From positions 44,472-108,471 of the forward strand of contig DDZZ01000019.1 in assembly GCA_002346535.1 (NCBI GenBank): a stretch of DNA of 64,000 nt. The letters run 5' to 3'. The notes beneath the pieces were generated by a model, which worked only from the letters and a program-made list of their open reading frames with translations, was not told the origin of the DNA and did no database searches. Made by a program: the position numbers and the translations under genes. This DNA comes from Opitutales bacterium UBA2995. GTDB lineage: Bacteria > Verrucomicrobiota > Verrucomicrobiia > Opitutales > UBA2995. Positions 54,746-63,949 of the stretch are shown here, in pieces; position 1 is the stretch's first letter, and every line of letters begins with the position of its first letter.

Positions 54746-55003
54746 TCAGGCAAAAATATACTTCGCGCAAGAGGCCTTGAGGCGACGAGCAGAATTCTGA
54801 TGAATAATCTTGGTTTTTGCGGCTTTGTCCAAAGCAGAAACAAAAGCTATAGCGGCGACCTTAGTTGCATCCTTGTCGCCTGATTCAGCAGCAACGACCA
54901 CCTTCTTTTTCAAGGTTTTTAGACGTGACTTAATAGCCATGTTTCGCTGGGTCTGACCAGCCGTCTTACGGATGTTTTTTATCGCTGATTTGGTGTTCGC
55001 CAT
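54746..55003 (-). CDS. rpsT: 30S ribosomal protein bS20
   Basis: bS20 binds the 5' domain and the h44 region of 16S rRNA. The 85-residue product opens MANTKSAIKNIRKTAGQTQRN, is mostly helical and very basic, and ends ARRLKASCAKYIFA. The ATG at 55003 gives the family N-terminus (two more codons lie upstream). It lies just after the RNase P RNA gene. Confidence 0.95.
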   Translation of the reverse strand: MANTKSAIKNIRKTAGQTQRNMAIKSRLKTLKKKVVVAAESGDKDATKVAAIAFVSALDKAAKTKIIHQNSARRLKASCAKYIFA

Positions 55004-55063
55004 AGTCAAAAATTTAGGAACGGTTCAACATGAAATGGTAATGACTGTTGTCAAGGGTTAATG

Positions 55064-55446
55064 GAGCTAGCTCTGGACTCTGTAAGCCGGATTCTGTCGC
55101 CAATAATGGCGGGTATTCATTTATCTAACAGTGAATACTGTTCTCCACTAAGGGAGCGCGACATACCCGAGGTCGTTAGGCGGGCAACCTGACCTCCTAT
55201 TTTGTCTTGCACCAGATTGGGTTTATCGAGCCGCTACGATTACTCGTAAGCGCGGTGGGCTCTTACCCCACCTTTTCACCCTTACCCCTCAACAAGTTCA
55301 GGGCGGTTTGTTCTCTGTGACACTTTCCGTCACTCCGTTTTATACGGAGTGCCCCTGTTTTCACAGGGAATCCTGCCCTATGGTGTCCGGACTTTCCTCT
55401 CAAATTCCAAAGAACTAAGCGAATACCTAAAATCCAAAGCTAACTC
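55064..55446 (-). ncRNA. rnpB: RNase P RNA (bacterial type A)
   Basis: Read leftward, the conserved core is clear: GAGGAAAGTCCGGACACCAT then AGGGCAGG (P4 5' strand and neighbours, about 55369-55405), GAACAAACCGCC, GGTAAGGGTGAAAAGGTGGG, TAAGAGCCCACCGC, and the closing GACAGAATCCGGCTTACAG (about 55079-55098). Helix P1 can be built from GAGTTAGCTTTGGA (55446-55433) and TCCAGAGCTAGCTC (55077-55064) with two G-U pairs. That sets both ends and makes an RNA of about 383 nt. The 5' strand of P1 overlaps the last codons of the zinc-ribbon gene, so the RNA may be processed from a longer transcript. Confidence 0.92.
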
Positions 55447-56147
55447 GCTAAGTAAACAATCCTTCCGCAATTGTCACAGGTCGTCAATTCTTCTCCTTTC
55501 CTTGCTTGTTCCAGCGCTACATTGGAAATGCGGAGATGGCAACCCAGACATTTCTGATCCTCGACGGCGACGACCACAGGCATCTTTGTCCGGGTTGAGA
55601 GCCGTTCGTAAGAATTAAGCAGGTTGGGTTTTACCGCCTCCTTCGACAGACCCAGAGCATTCTGGGCCTCGGCCAATTCTCCCTGGAGTTCAGCTTGCCT
55701 CTGCTCCAATGCATTAATCTGACCCCGAATTTTCGATACCAAATCACCGAAAACCGATTCTCGTTTCGAGAAAACCTCGGTCTCCGAATCGATATCCAAC
55801 AGCAATCCGATTTCCTCTTCCTCCCAATCCGAAATCTTTTTTTCCAAGGCTTCGATTTCGTGAGTCAGTGCCTGAAATTCCTCATTCTTTTTTACCTGCA
55901 GTTGCTGCGTCTTGTACTTGGCAATCTGCTCCTGGGCAGAGCCAACCTGCATTTCCAAATCGTTTCGTTGCACTTCCAGTCCCTGCAACTTCGATTTTGA
56001 TTCCGCTAGCGCGTCTTCTTCGGCTTTTATTTCAGTCTTGTGTGCCTGTATACCTTTGGGAACAGATTCAAGCTGTTCCCAAATACGTCGCACATCCTGA
56101 TCTCGCTCCTGATTGACAAGTAGATTCTTAAAATCCTGATTCAGCAT
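55440..56147 (-). CDS. Coiled-coil protein with C-terminal C4 zinc ribbon
   Basis: The 235-residue product has a long antiparallel coiled coil (about residues 10-170, rich in Glu, Gln and Lys) and a C-terminal zinc ribbon with two CxxC pairs (CLGC and CDNC, about 199-228). The conserved SYERLSTRTKMPVVVAV precedes it. This is the widespread zf-RING_7/CT398-like family, thought to bind nucleic acid or protein partners and often found near rnpB or RNA-processing genes. It runs into rnpB: the stop codon lies inside P1 of the RNA. Confidence 0.88.
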   Translation of the reverse strand: MLNQDFKNLLVNQERDQDVRRIWEQLESVPKGIQAHKTEIKAEEDALAESKSKLQGLEVQRNDLEMQVGSAQEQIAKYKTQQLQVKKNEEFQALTHEIEALEKKISDWEEEEIGLLLDIDSETEVFSKRESVFGDLVSKIRGQINALEQRQAELQGELAEAQNALGLSKEAVKPNLLNSYERLSTRTKMPVVVAVEDQKCLGCHLRISNVALEQARKGEELTTCDNCGRIVYLAS

Positions 56148-56161
56148 AGCAGTCCAAGTGG

Positions 56162-56575
56162 CTATATGTAATACATAGCTTCACTTTCTTCAGGCAAGAA
56201 GGATTCCAAGGAATAGCCCAATGTTTTTTTCTTCATAGCCTCAGCAACCTCGCCCCAGACCTCCTTGACCTTTTTCCCGGAAAATCCGCTGCTCGCTAAA
56301 TTGATTTCAAGCAAATCACCCTCTATGATCGTCACGATGCCATAGAGGGTAATTTCTTTCGGGGGCTTGGCCAAAGAATAGCCACCTTGCTTCCCTCGCC
56401 GACTATTGATCAGCCCGCCATTACGGAGGTCATTGAGGATTTGCACCAGGTAGTTTGCCGGGATGTCTTCCAGCCGAGCCAACTCATCAATATGGGAGAA
56501 TTTTTGGGTTCCATAGCTGCGGCTAAGTTGTGCCAGGACCCGACAAGCATACTCGACTTTCAGTGAAAGCTTCAC
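56162..56575 (-). CDS. Rrf2-family transcriptional regulator
   Basis: The 137-residue product has the Rrf2 winged helix: MKLSLKVEYACRVLAQL, then IDELARLEDIPANYLVQILNDLRNGGLINSRRGKQGGYSLAKPPKEITL. It has no cysteine in the region where IscR and NsrR bind an iron-sulfur cluster, so it is not an obvious cluster sensor. It lies 14 bp before the zinc-ribbon gene and diverges from gyrB. Targets cannot be told from sequence. Confidence 0.9.
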   Translation of the reverse strand: MKLSLKVEYACRVLAQLSRSYGTQKFSHIDELARLEDIPANYLVQILNDLRNGGLINSRRGKQGGYSLAKPPKEITLYGIVTIIEGDLLEINLASSGFSGKKVKEVWGEVAEAMKKKTLGYSLESFLPEESEAMYYI

Positions 56576-56694
56576 CAGAAAACAACAACCTCAGTAATAC
56601 GCGTTTGTAAACACAAATAAAGACTCGAAAATGCGAATTGGAATGAAAAAATAAGTCGCTTTTATCTGAAGATCTTACAATATTGAACCTGCGA

Positions 56695-59217
56695 ATGATC
56701 AAAGATAACGAGTCCGAAACAAATCCCGACCAAACTCCTGACGAATCCGGCTATAACGCTTCAAAAATCCAAAAACTGGAAGGCCTTGAAGGCGTTCGAA
56801 AAAGGCCCGATATGTACATCGGAGATACCAATGAACGCGGCTTGCATCATTGTGTTTTTGAGATTGTTGACAATTCGATAGACGAGACACTGGCTGGGTA
56901 TTGCTCCTTGATATCGGTGACTATCCATCTGGATGGTTCCTGCTCAATTGTTGATGATGGTCGGGGCATTCCGGTGGACATCCACCCCAAGTATAATATA
57001 CCTGCTCTGGAGCTAGTTTTGACCAACCTTCATGCAGGTGGCAAATTTGGGAAAGGAGCCTACCAGGTGTCGGGAGGCCTACATGGTGTCGGCGCCAAAT
57101 GCGTGAATGCAGTATCCGAGCATTTTGAGGCCGAAGTGAGGCGCGAAGGAAAGATTCACCACATGACTTTCTCCCGCGGGAAAACGACCCAAAAAATGAA
57201 AACCGTGGGCGATACCCACAAAACTGGCACCAAAATCACCTTCCTTCCGGACCCGGAAATATTTCTCACCACACGGAACTTTAATTACGAGATCCTAGCC
57301 AAACGGCTCCGTGAGCTGGCATTTCTAAACCCAGGCGTCGAGATACTCCTGATGGATGAACGCGTCAACAAGCAGGAGACCTTTAAATTTGAAAACGGAA
57401 TCGAGGAATACGTTGAGTTCCTCAACAAATCCAAATCCGCGGTCCACGAGACGCCAATAACATTTACTGGAAAGGCCACACCGGATGGATCCGATAACGA
57501 GATCCTAGTCGACGTCAGCATGCAATATACCGACAGCTATAACGACCAAATCTATGCCTACGCCAACTCCATCTATAATATAGAAGGCGGCACTCATTTA
57601 TCCGGCTTTCGAACGGCGCTGACCCGGGCGATTAACGCCTACGCAAAAGCCAACGCCATAGTGAAGGAGAAGGATCCGTCGATCACTGGCGATGATGCCC
57701 GGGAGGGCTTAACAGCAGTAGTATCGGTTAAAGTATCGGAACCGCGTTTCGAAGGTCAGACAAAAACCAAACTTTCCAATGGAGAGGTCGATGGAATCGT
57801 CCAGAAAATCACCGGAGAAAACCTGAAGCTTGTATTCGAAACCACCCAAGGTCTTGCCAAACGAATTATTGATAAGTGCCTCAACGCCGCGCGTGCCCGA
57901 GAGGCAGCTAGGAAAGCCCGCGAAACGGTACGCAAAAGCGCCTTGATTGGTGGAGGTTTACCAGGAAAGCTCGCAGACTGCAGCGAAAAAGACCCTGCCC
58001 TCTGCGAACTCTATATAGTAGAGGGTGATTCAGCCGGAGGATCAGCAAAACAGGGTCGCGACCGGAAGTACCAAGCGATCCTGCCACTTTTTGGAAAACC
58101 GATCAACGTGGAAAAAGCCAGAATCGACAAAGCCTTAGGGAACAAGTCGATTCAATTGCTGACCTCGGCCCTCGGAACTGGAATTGGAGATCATGAAGGT
58201 GACGGTGCTTTTGACGCCGATAAATCGCGATACCACAAAATTATTCTAATGGCAGATGCCGATGTGGACGGAGCCCATATCCAAACGCTTTACCTTACTT
58301 TTTTCTACCGCTACATGCGCGGATTGATCGAACGAGGTTACCTTTATATCGCCCAACCGCCCCTCTATAAAATTAAACGTAAACGCCGGGAGCAATATGT
58401 AGAAAACAATCCGGAACTAAACCGAATTCTGCTGGAACTCGGCTCTGAGGATGTGACTCTGGTCCGCACGCGCGACAATCATCAGTTTCTTTCTACCACA
58501 ATCGACAAGGTTGTCGAGTCACTTGCACGCCTGGAAGTTTTGTCCGGTGGTGTGGCCCGTTATGGATGCTCTATTACTGAATACCTGGACCACAAAGATT
58601 CTGAAACATTCGGACTGCCGAGGTACATCGCCCGCATACGTACCGGAAATCAAGAAGACTATGCTTTTCTGATGAATGATGATGACCGTTCGAAATTTTA
58701 TATCGATCAGGGAATTACCGAAGAAACCCAGGAAGACTCAACCGTCAGGGAAGTCGAACAGAAAGACGGTACGGTCGTCCAACAACGGATTGGTGTGTAC
58801 GAAATATTTGAGGCGGGGCAAATGAGTAAATTGTTGAGGCAGATTTCCGATGCCGGCCTGAAGATAAACCAATTTACCGCAACTGATACACCTCGATACA
58901 AACTGATCGAGAACATGGGCGATGAGAAAAAAGAGAAAGCTATTGAACTTTATTCGATCCTCGAGCTGATGGAAAATATTCGTCAGCTCGGAAGAAGAGG
59001 CCTGAGTATCCAGCGGTACAAAGGATTGGGGGAAATGAACGCGAAACAACTCTACGAAACCACCATGGATCCGGGAAAACGAAGATTGCTGAAGGTAAAT
59101 ATAGAGGACGCAGCTCGCGCGGAAGCCACCTTTTCCATGCTCATGGGAGAAGACGTCGCTTCAAGACGCGCGTTTATCGAAGACAACGCGCTAAATACCT
59201 CGTACCTGGACGTCTGA
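56695..59217 (+). CDS. gyrB: DNA gyrase subunit B
   Basis: GyrB carries the ATPase and the DNA-binding Toprim part of gyrase. The 840-residue product has the GHKL motifs (VFEIVDNSIDET, IVDDGRGIPVDIHPK, GGKFGKGAYQVSGGLHGVGAKCVN), the transducer domain and the Toprim domain with EGDSAGGSAKQGRDRKYQAI (about residue 442) and MADADVDGAHIQTLYLTFFYR. The C-terminal QRYKGLGEMNAKQLYETTMDP is intact. An insertion of about 100 residues precedes the end, as in other long GyrB. ATG 56695 is preferred over a TTG. It lies 30 bp before gyrA. Confidence 0.97.
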   Translation: MIKDNESETNPDQTPDESGYNASKIQKLEGLEGVRKRPDMYIGDTNERGLHHCVFEIVDNSIDETLAGYCSLISVTIHLDGSCSIVDDGRGIPVDIHPKYNIPALELVLTNLHAGGKFGKGAYQVSGGLHGVGAKCVNAVSEHFEAEVRREGKIHHMTFSRGKTTQKMKTVGDTHKTGTKITFLPDPEIFLTTRNFNYEILAKRLRELAFLNPGVEILLMDERVNKQETFKFENGIEEYVEFLNKSKSAVHETPITFTGKATPDGSDNEILVDVSMQYTDSYNDQIYAYANSIYNIEGGTHLSGFRTALTRAINAYAKANAIVKEKDPSITGDDAREGLTAVVSVKVSEPRFEGQTKTKLSNGEVDGIVQKITGENLKLVFETTQGLAKRIIDKCLNAARAREAARKARETVRKSALIGGGLPGKLADCSEKDPALCELYIVEGDSAGGSAKQGRDRKYQAILPLFGKPINVEKARIDKALGNKSIQLLTSALGTGIGDHEGDGAFDADKSRYHKIILMADADVDGAHIQTLYLTFFYRYMRGLIERGYLYIAQPPLYKIKRKRREQYVENNPELNRILLELGSEDVTLVRTRDNHQFLSTTIDKVVESLARLEVLSGGVARYGCSITEYLDHKDSETFGLPRYIARIRTGNQEDYAFLMNDDDRSKFYIDQGITEETQEDSTVREVEQKDGTVVQQRIGVYEIFEAGQMSKLLRQISDAGLKINQFTATDTPRYKLIENMGDEKKEKAIELYSILELMENIRQLGRRGLSIQRYKGLGEMNAKQLYETTMDPGKRRLLKVNIEDAARAEATFSMLMGEDVASRRAFIEDNALNTSYLDV

Positions 59218-59247
59218 TAAAGACGCAAATACCCACACTTTTAGTTG

Positions 59248-61707
59248 ATGAACTTGGAAAACGATAGATCCACGCCTACCAGCATTACGGAAATAATGCA
59301 GACAGCTTACATCGATTATTCGATGTCTGTCATCATAGCACGCGCCTTGCCGGATGGCCGCGATGGCCTCAAACCAGTCCAGCGCCGAATCCTATATGCC
59401 ATGCTGAGGGAAGGACTGCTCCACAACCGACCTTTTGATAAGTGTGCCGGCGTCGTGGGCGAAGTTCTCAAAAACTATCATCCTCACGGCGACATTTCCG
59501 TTTACGATACACTCGTTCGCATGGCCCAAAACTGGGTGATGCGCTACCCGCTTATAATTCCTCAAGGTAACTTCGGTTCTATCGATGGCGACCCGCCGGC
59601 AGCCTATCGATATACGGAATCGAAGCTTCACCAGATTGCCGAAGACCTCTTGGCGCAGATCGATGAGGATACGGTCGATTTCGTTCCCAACTACAAGGAG
59701 AGTACAACTGAGCCGTCCGTATTGCCTGCTGCGCTTCCCAATCTACTCATGAATGGCTCAACGGGCATCGCCGTGGGCATGACCACCAACATTCCTCCTC
59801 ACAACTTGGGAGAACTTATCGATGCCACCTGCGCAATTATAGACAATCCGCTGATTTCGGTGGACGACTTATTGACCATAATTCCCGGACCAGACTTCCC
59901 AACCGGCGGTACTATTGCAGGTCGCGAGGGCATAGAAAAGTACATGCGTACGGGACGCGGTATCGTGCGCATCAAAGGAACGGTGACGAGTGAGGAACTC
60001 GAGAATCTAAAAGAACAACTGATTATCACCGAGACCCCCTACAATGTAAACCGCGCCACACTGGTTACCAAAATTGCGGAACTAGTTTCTAATAAGGTTC
60101 TGACAGAAATCAGCGACCTGCGGGATGAATCCGACGAGAACACGCGCGTGGTCATTGAACTGAAGAGAGGCGAATCGTCTCGCGTAGTCATAAACAAGCT
60201 CTTCAAGCATACTCCCCTCGAATCTTCATTCGGGGTCATTCTTTTGGCGCTGGTTAAACGGCGGCCCAAGCAAATGAACATCAAGGAAGTCCTTGAAGTT
60301 TACATAGAACACCGAAGAGAGGTAGTTACTCGGCGCACCAATTTCCGTCTCCGCAAAGCTGAAACTCGGGCGCATATTTTAGAGGGCTACAAAATTGCGC
60401 TGAATAACTTGGATGACTTTGTGAAGATAATCCGCGCATCCAGAAACCGGGAAGAAGCTAAGCAAAGCCTTATGGCCAAGTATCCCATTTCGGATCGCCA
60501 AACAGATGCTATTTTAGATCTCCGTTTGTATCAACTGACGGGCCTAGAGAGAGAGAAGATCGAGGAAGAGTATCTTAAGCTGATGCAGCTCATCGAGGAG
60601 CTGAAGCAAATTCTTGAAAACGAAGCCAAGTTGCTGTTTGTTATCAAAGAAGAACTCGTTCAAATGAAGGAAAAGTATCCTTCAGAAAGACGGACCCAGA
60701 TTGTAGCAGCCGAAGGTGAATTTCGCATGGAGGACGTCATTGCAAACGAAGGCTGTGTGATCTCGGTTTCTCATAAAGGGTTTATAAAACGTACCAGTGT
60801 CAGTGAGTACCGATCGCAAAAAAGAGGAGGCAAAGGGGTCAAGGGCTCGGGATCCTACGATGAAGATTTTATCGAGCATGTTTTCACCGCAAGCACCCAC
60901 GACAACATCATGTTCTTTATGAACAATGGTCGAGTATATGTAGAAAAGGTTTACGAAATCATTGAAGGATCACGCGTATCCAAGGGAAGATCACTCATCA
61001 ACCTCCTACAAATGCAAGAGGATGAGAAAATCGCTGCCATGATTTGCGTTCCGGACTTTTCTGAAAATCTACACCTGGCAAAAGTTACACAAAAAGGCAT
61101 CGTAAAGAAAACCAACCTAAAGGAATACGCGAACTACCGCCGCGGAGGTCTTATCGGAATCAATATTGATGAGGATGATCAGCTCAAAAACGTTTTGCTG
61201 ACTGAGGGTGACAATGAGATCCTGATCGTGACGAACAATGGTATGTCCATTCGATTCAAAGAGTCGGATTTACGCGACCAGGGAAGAGCAACGCGAGGAG
61301 TAATCGGTATTCGTCTAAAGAAAGGGGACTTCGTTAAATCCGCCGTTGTGGTTGATCACGAAGCTACCTTATTGATTGTCGGTGAAAACGGATTGGGCAA
61401 GCGAAGCGATTTTGAGGACTATCGGCTACAATCCAGAAGCGGAAGCGGTGTAATCGCCATGAAAACTGACGGAGTAGCCGGGGCGCTTTCGGTGACCGAG
61501 GAAGACGAGATTATGATTTTAACCCTAAGTGGCCAAGCAATCCGTTCTCCTGTAAAAGATGTCCGTGTAATTGGACGTACGACCCAGGGAGTGCGCATGA
61601 TGAATCTGGCCGAAGACGACAAAATCGTCGCCATTGCCGAAGTGGTCGATACTGAGGACATAGACGAGGCAGAAGAAGACCAGGCAGAAGATAGTTCCTC
61701 AGAGTAA
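59248..61707 (+). CDS. gyrA: DNA gyrase subunit A
   Basis: GyrA cuts and rejoins DNA. The 819-residue product has the winged-helix/tower region with the catalytic Tyr in AAYRYTESKL (about residue 124). Six C-terminal beta-pinwheel blades carry the GyrA box at about residue 526 (QKRGGKGVKG). An acidic tail of about 20 residues follows. In the quinolone-resistance region the sequence is YHPHGDISVYD: residue 83 is Ile, where Escherichia coli has Ser. Its 3' end overlaps the convergent exonuclease gene by 9 bp. Confidence 0.97.
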   Translation: MNLENDRSTPTSITEIMQTAYIDYSMSVIIARALPDGRDGLKPVQRRILYAMLREGLLHNRPFDKCAGVVGEVLKNYHPHGDISVYDTLVRMAQNWVMRYPLIIPQGNFGSIDGDPPAAYRYTESKLHQIAEDLLAQIDEDTVDFVPNYKESTTEPSVLPAALPNLLMNGSTGIAVGMTTNIPPHNLGELIDATCAIIDNPLISVDDLLTIIPGPDFPTGGTIAGREGIEKYMRTGRGIVRIKGTVTSEELENLKEQLIITETPYNVNRATLVTKIAELVSNKVLTEISDLRDESDENTRVVIELKRGESSRVVINKLFKHTPLESSFGVILLALVKRRPKQMNIKEVLEVYIEHRREVVTRRTNFRLRKAETRAHILEGYKIALNNLDDFVKIIRASRNREEAKQSLMAKYPISDRQTDAILDLRLYQLTGLEREKIEEEYLKLMQLIEELKQILENEAKLLFVIKEELVQMKEKYPSERRTQIVAAEGEFRMEDVIANEGCVISVSHKGFIKRTSVSEYRSQKRGGKGVKGSGSYDEDFIEHVFTASTHDNIMFFMNNGRVYVEKVYEIIEGSRVSKGRSLINLLQMQEDEKIAAMICVPDFSENLHLAKVTQKGIVKKTNLKEYANYRRGGLIGINIDEDDQLKNVLLTEGDNEILIVTNNGMSIRFKESDLRDQGRATRGVIGIRLKKGDFVKSAVVVDHEATLLIVGENGLGKRSDFEDYRLQSRSGSGVIAMKTDGVAGALSVTEEDEIMILTLSGQAIRSPVKDVRVIGRTTQGVRMMNLAEDDKIVAIAEVVDTEDIDEAEEDQAEDSSSE

Positions 61708-62388
61708 TTCAAGCTGGCTGCTAGAATCCTGACCTGCCCCACCCGGCTGACTCCACTGCAGGAGCTGGGATAGCGGCCAGCTTTTGATGCCTTCGTAGTT
61801 AGCAAGCTGAAGTATCAAAACAGCTGAAGCCAACGCATCAAATGCGGCACAATGAAATTCACAGCGAGTTTCAGGGCACCAGGATAGGGAAAGTCCCTCC
61901 AGATGCTCCAATAGGTCAAAATGCCTGATAAGCGACGCCAAGTTGTAGCTTTCCAACCCCGGAAACAAAGCTCGATAAAGGGCACAGGAATCCAGCCAAG
62001 GACCCCATTCAACATCCAGGACTCCAGATATAAAGTTCGGGCTCGGGGAAGTGAATGGCCATACAGATTTTATTAATCCGTTTTCAACTCCAGCGTGGTG
62101 AGCGGCAAAAGGTCCTGATTTACGCAAATCGCGGAATAAATCCCAAGACTCGGACAAAGGTTCTTCGGCCTCCACATCGCTAGTTCTGATTTTGTGAGTG
62201 GCTGTTTCCATCTCAGGAATGATCCCCGTGGGACAACAAAGCCGGGTTTCAACATATTTTACTTCAAGAGCCTGAATGGAAACGATGCCATACTCGACCA
62301 CCCCACTTCGACGACTACCTTCAAAATCAATGCAGTGAACCATTTGGTTCTGCCAATTAACGTTCGTATCTTCAAAGGGCTGGTTCAT
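61699..62388 (-). CDS. DnaQ-like 3'-5' exonuclease family protein
   Basis: The 229-residue product has the DEDD exonuclease motifs: Exo I CIDFEGSRRSG (Asp-x-Glu, about residues 20-22), Exo II with AHHAGVENGLI (about 95-105), and Exo III CEFHCAAFDALASA (His and Asp, about 180-192). It fits RNase T/DnaQ-type proteins that are not part of the polymerase III core. The C-terminal 30 residues are Gln/Ser-rich. It is single and convergent with gyrA. The substrate is unknown. Confidence 0.8.
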   Translation of the reverse strand: MNQPFEDTNVNWQNQMVHCIDFEGSRRSGVVEYGIVSIQALEVKYVETRLCCPTGIIPEMETATHKIRTSDVEAEEPLSESWDLFRDLRKSGPFAAHHAGVENGLIKSVWPFTSPSPNFISGVLDVEWGPWLDSCALYRALFPGLESYNLASLIRHFDLLEHLEGLSLSWCPETRCEFHCAAFDALASAVLILQLANYEGIKSWPLSQLLQWSQPGGAGQDSSSQLELL

Positions 62389-62435
62389 TCTTTGCTTCCA
62401 AAAAACGCTAAACCGGGCATAAAGCCAATCCTAAG

Positions 62436-63200
62436 ATGGATGCAACCCAGTATATCCCTTTTCTTGAGGAGCTTTTCAATGAAAGCTCAAAAGTCATTAC
62501 TCCTTACTTTTATTCAGGAGACGTTTCCATAGAAACAAAAGCGGACGATTCACCGGTGACTGTAGCTGACAAAAAAGCGGAGGAATGTATCCGCTCCATG
62601 ATACAAAAGGAACTTCCGGATCACGGAATAATAGGAGAAGAATTTGGAAAGGAAAAAGAGGGTTCCGAATACACCTGGATTATCGATCCAATAGATGGCA
62701 CCAAGGCCTTTATAACCGGCTGCCCACTTTTCACAACATTGATCGGCCTATTACACAATGGTGAACCCATCCTTGGAGGAATCAATCAACCAATCGTAAA
62801 GTTGATGTGTATCGGAGATAACCATACAACCTCTTTGAACGGTAATTCGACATGTTGTAGAAATACATCCCAAATAGAATCAGCAATTTTGTTGGGCACA
62901 AGCATCAGGACTCCTAGACAGTATCAGGACGGGGACAGCTTTTTCAGGCTAACTCATAAGGCTAATCTCTTTAGAACCTGGGGCGATGGATACGGTTATC
63001 TCCTGGTAGCAACCGGCAAGGCCGACGCCATGTTGGATCCGATCGTCAACCCATGGGACGTACTTCCAGTCATCCCGGTTATCCGAGGCTCCGGGGCAAA
63101 AATCGGTAATTGGCAAGGAAAGGGCAACGGATGGGACTCTTCGGTAGCGGCAACGCCTGGACTGTTCGACGAAATCATTCGGGAACTTAACGCCGCCTGA
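62436..63200 (+). CDS. hisN: Inositol-monophosphatase-family phosphatase, probably histidinol-phosphatase
   Basis: The 254-residue product has the metal-binding motifs of the IMPase family: IGEEFG (Glu, about residue 70), WIIDPIDGTKAFITGCP (Asp-x-Ile/Leu-Asp-Gly-Thr) and VNPWDVLPVIPVIRGSG (Asp, about 208). The KAFITG form and the VTVADKKAEECI start fit the HisN (histidinol-phosphatase) subgroup better than SuhB or CysQ. Its 3' end overlaps the convergent acyltransferase-like gene by 14 bp. No other his genes are in the window. Confidence 0.82.
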   Translation: MDATQYIPFLEELFNESSKVITPYFYSGDVSIETKADDSPVTVADKKAEECIRSMIQKELPDHGIIGEEFGKEKEGSEYTWIIDPIDGTKAFITGCPLFTTLIGLLHNGEPILGGINQPIVKLMCIGDNHTTSLNGNSTCCRNTSQIESAILLGTSIRTPRQYQDGDSFFRLTHKANLFRTWGDGYGYLLVATGKADAMLDPIVNPWDVLPVIPVIRGSGAKIGNWQGKGNGWDSSVAATPGLFDEIIRELNAA

Positions 63201-63870
63201 CTTTTCTAATTTCCTGCTTGCTACCGGCGATCATTTCCGAATCTAAAACGCCGCCAAAAACCATCGAAGGATAAACAAGTGACCGCTTGCCGAGAATACA
63301 CCCGGGAGTTAAGACAGAGTTACAGCCCACTTCGGCTTCATCTCCAATCAGAGCACCTAATTTTCGAAGACCGGAATCCACAGCTCCGCCAACCAGCTTG
63401 ATCCAGACATTGGCCTGGTCCAATCTCAAGTTCGAGCAGATGACGCCGGCGCCCAAATGAGCTCCGTTACCAAGCACGGAATCCCCAACATAGCTGAAAT
63501 GCGGAACCTGCACATGGTTCAGCAAAAGAGAATTCTTAAACTCGCAGGAATTCCCCAAAACACAATGGGCACCAGCAATCACATTGCCGCGAATGTATGC
63601 GCCCGGACGAATCTCGGTATGAGGGCCAATAAAAGTTGGCCCATGAATGACAACATTGGGAGCCAGCTTCACAGTTGGATCGATGTAGACAGGACCGCCT
63701 ATCACAACTCCTGAAGGTAACGCATCGTTGGATACGGTATTGGATTTAAAGGATGGGCTATTAAGTGCCTCCTTGATTTTACTCACCCAAAACCAGGGTT
63801 GATCAGCGCCGTTAAAAAAATCTGCGAAGGGAATATCAATCGGTAGTGAGAACAGGTCCTCTGCATTCAT
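63187..63870 (-). CDS. Left-handed beta-helix sugar acyltransferase domain protein
   Basis: The 227-residue product has hexapeptide repeats of the LpxA/GlmU type (about residues 60-195): VVIGGPVYIDPTVKLAPNVVIHGP, IRPGAYIRGNVIAGAHCVLG, SYVGDSVLGNGAHLGAGVICSNLRLD. This matches the C-terminal acyl/acetyltransferase part of NDP-sugar pyrophosphorylase-like proteins, without the nucleotidyltransferase half. The ATG at 63870 fits better than the longer frame. It probably acetylates a sugar nucleotide for the envelope; the exact substrate is unknown. Confidence 0.78.
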   Translation of the reverse strand: MNAEDLFSLPIDIPFADFFNGADQPWFWVSKIKEALNSPSFKSNTVSNDALPSGVVIGGPVYIDPTVKLAPNVVIHGPTFIGPHTEIRPGAYIRGNVIAGAHCVLGNSCEFKNSLLLNHVQVPHFSYVGDSVLGNGAHLGAGVICSNLRLDQANVWIKLVGGAVDSGLRKLGALIGDEAEVGCNSVLTPGCILGKRSLVYPSMVFGGVLDSEMIAGSKQEIRKVRRR

Positions 63871-63915
63871 CCTCACCAAAAAAGGGAGTAGCTGGAACAG
63901 GTTCAACAGAAATGG

Positions 63916-63949
63916 ACGAGGCTCGTCAGTTTTCGCTAACGAGCCTCGT
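63916..63949 (-). terminator. Hairpin directly after tRNA-Met
   Basis: Eleven base pairs (63916-63926 with 63939-63949, CGAGGCTCGT/ACGAGCCTCG plus one A-T) close a 12-nt loop and begin next to the tRNA's 3' CCA. It is probably the terminator or processing hairpin of the tRNA gene; the following T-run is weak. Confidence 0.6.
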
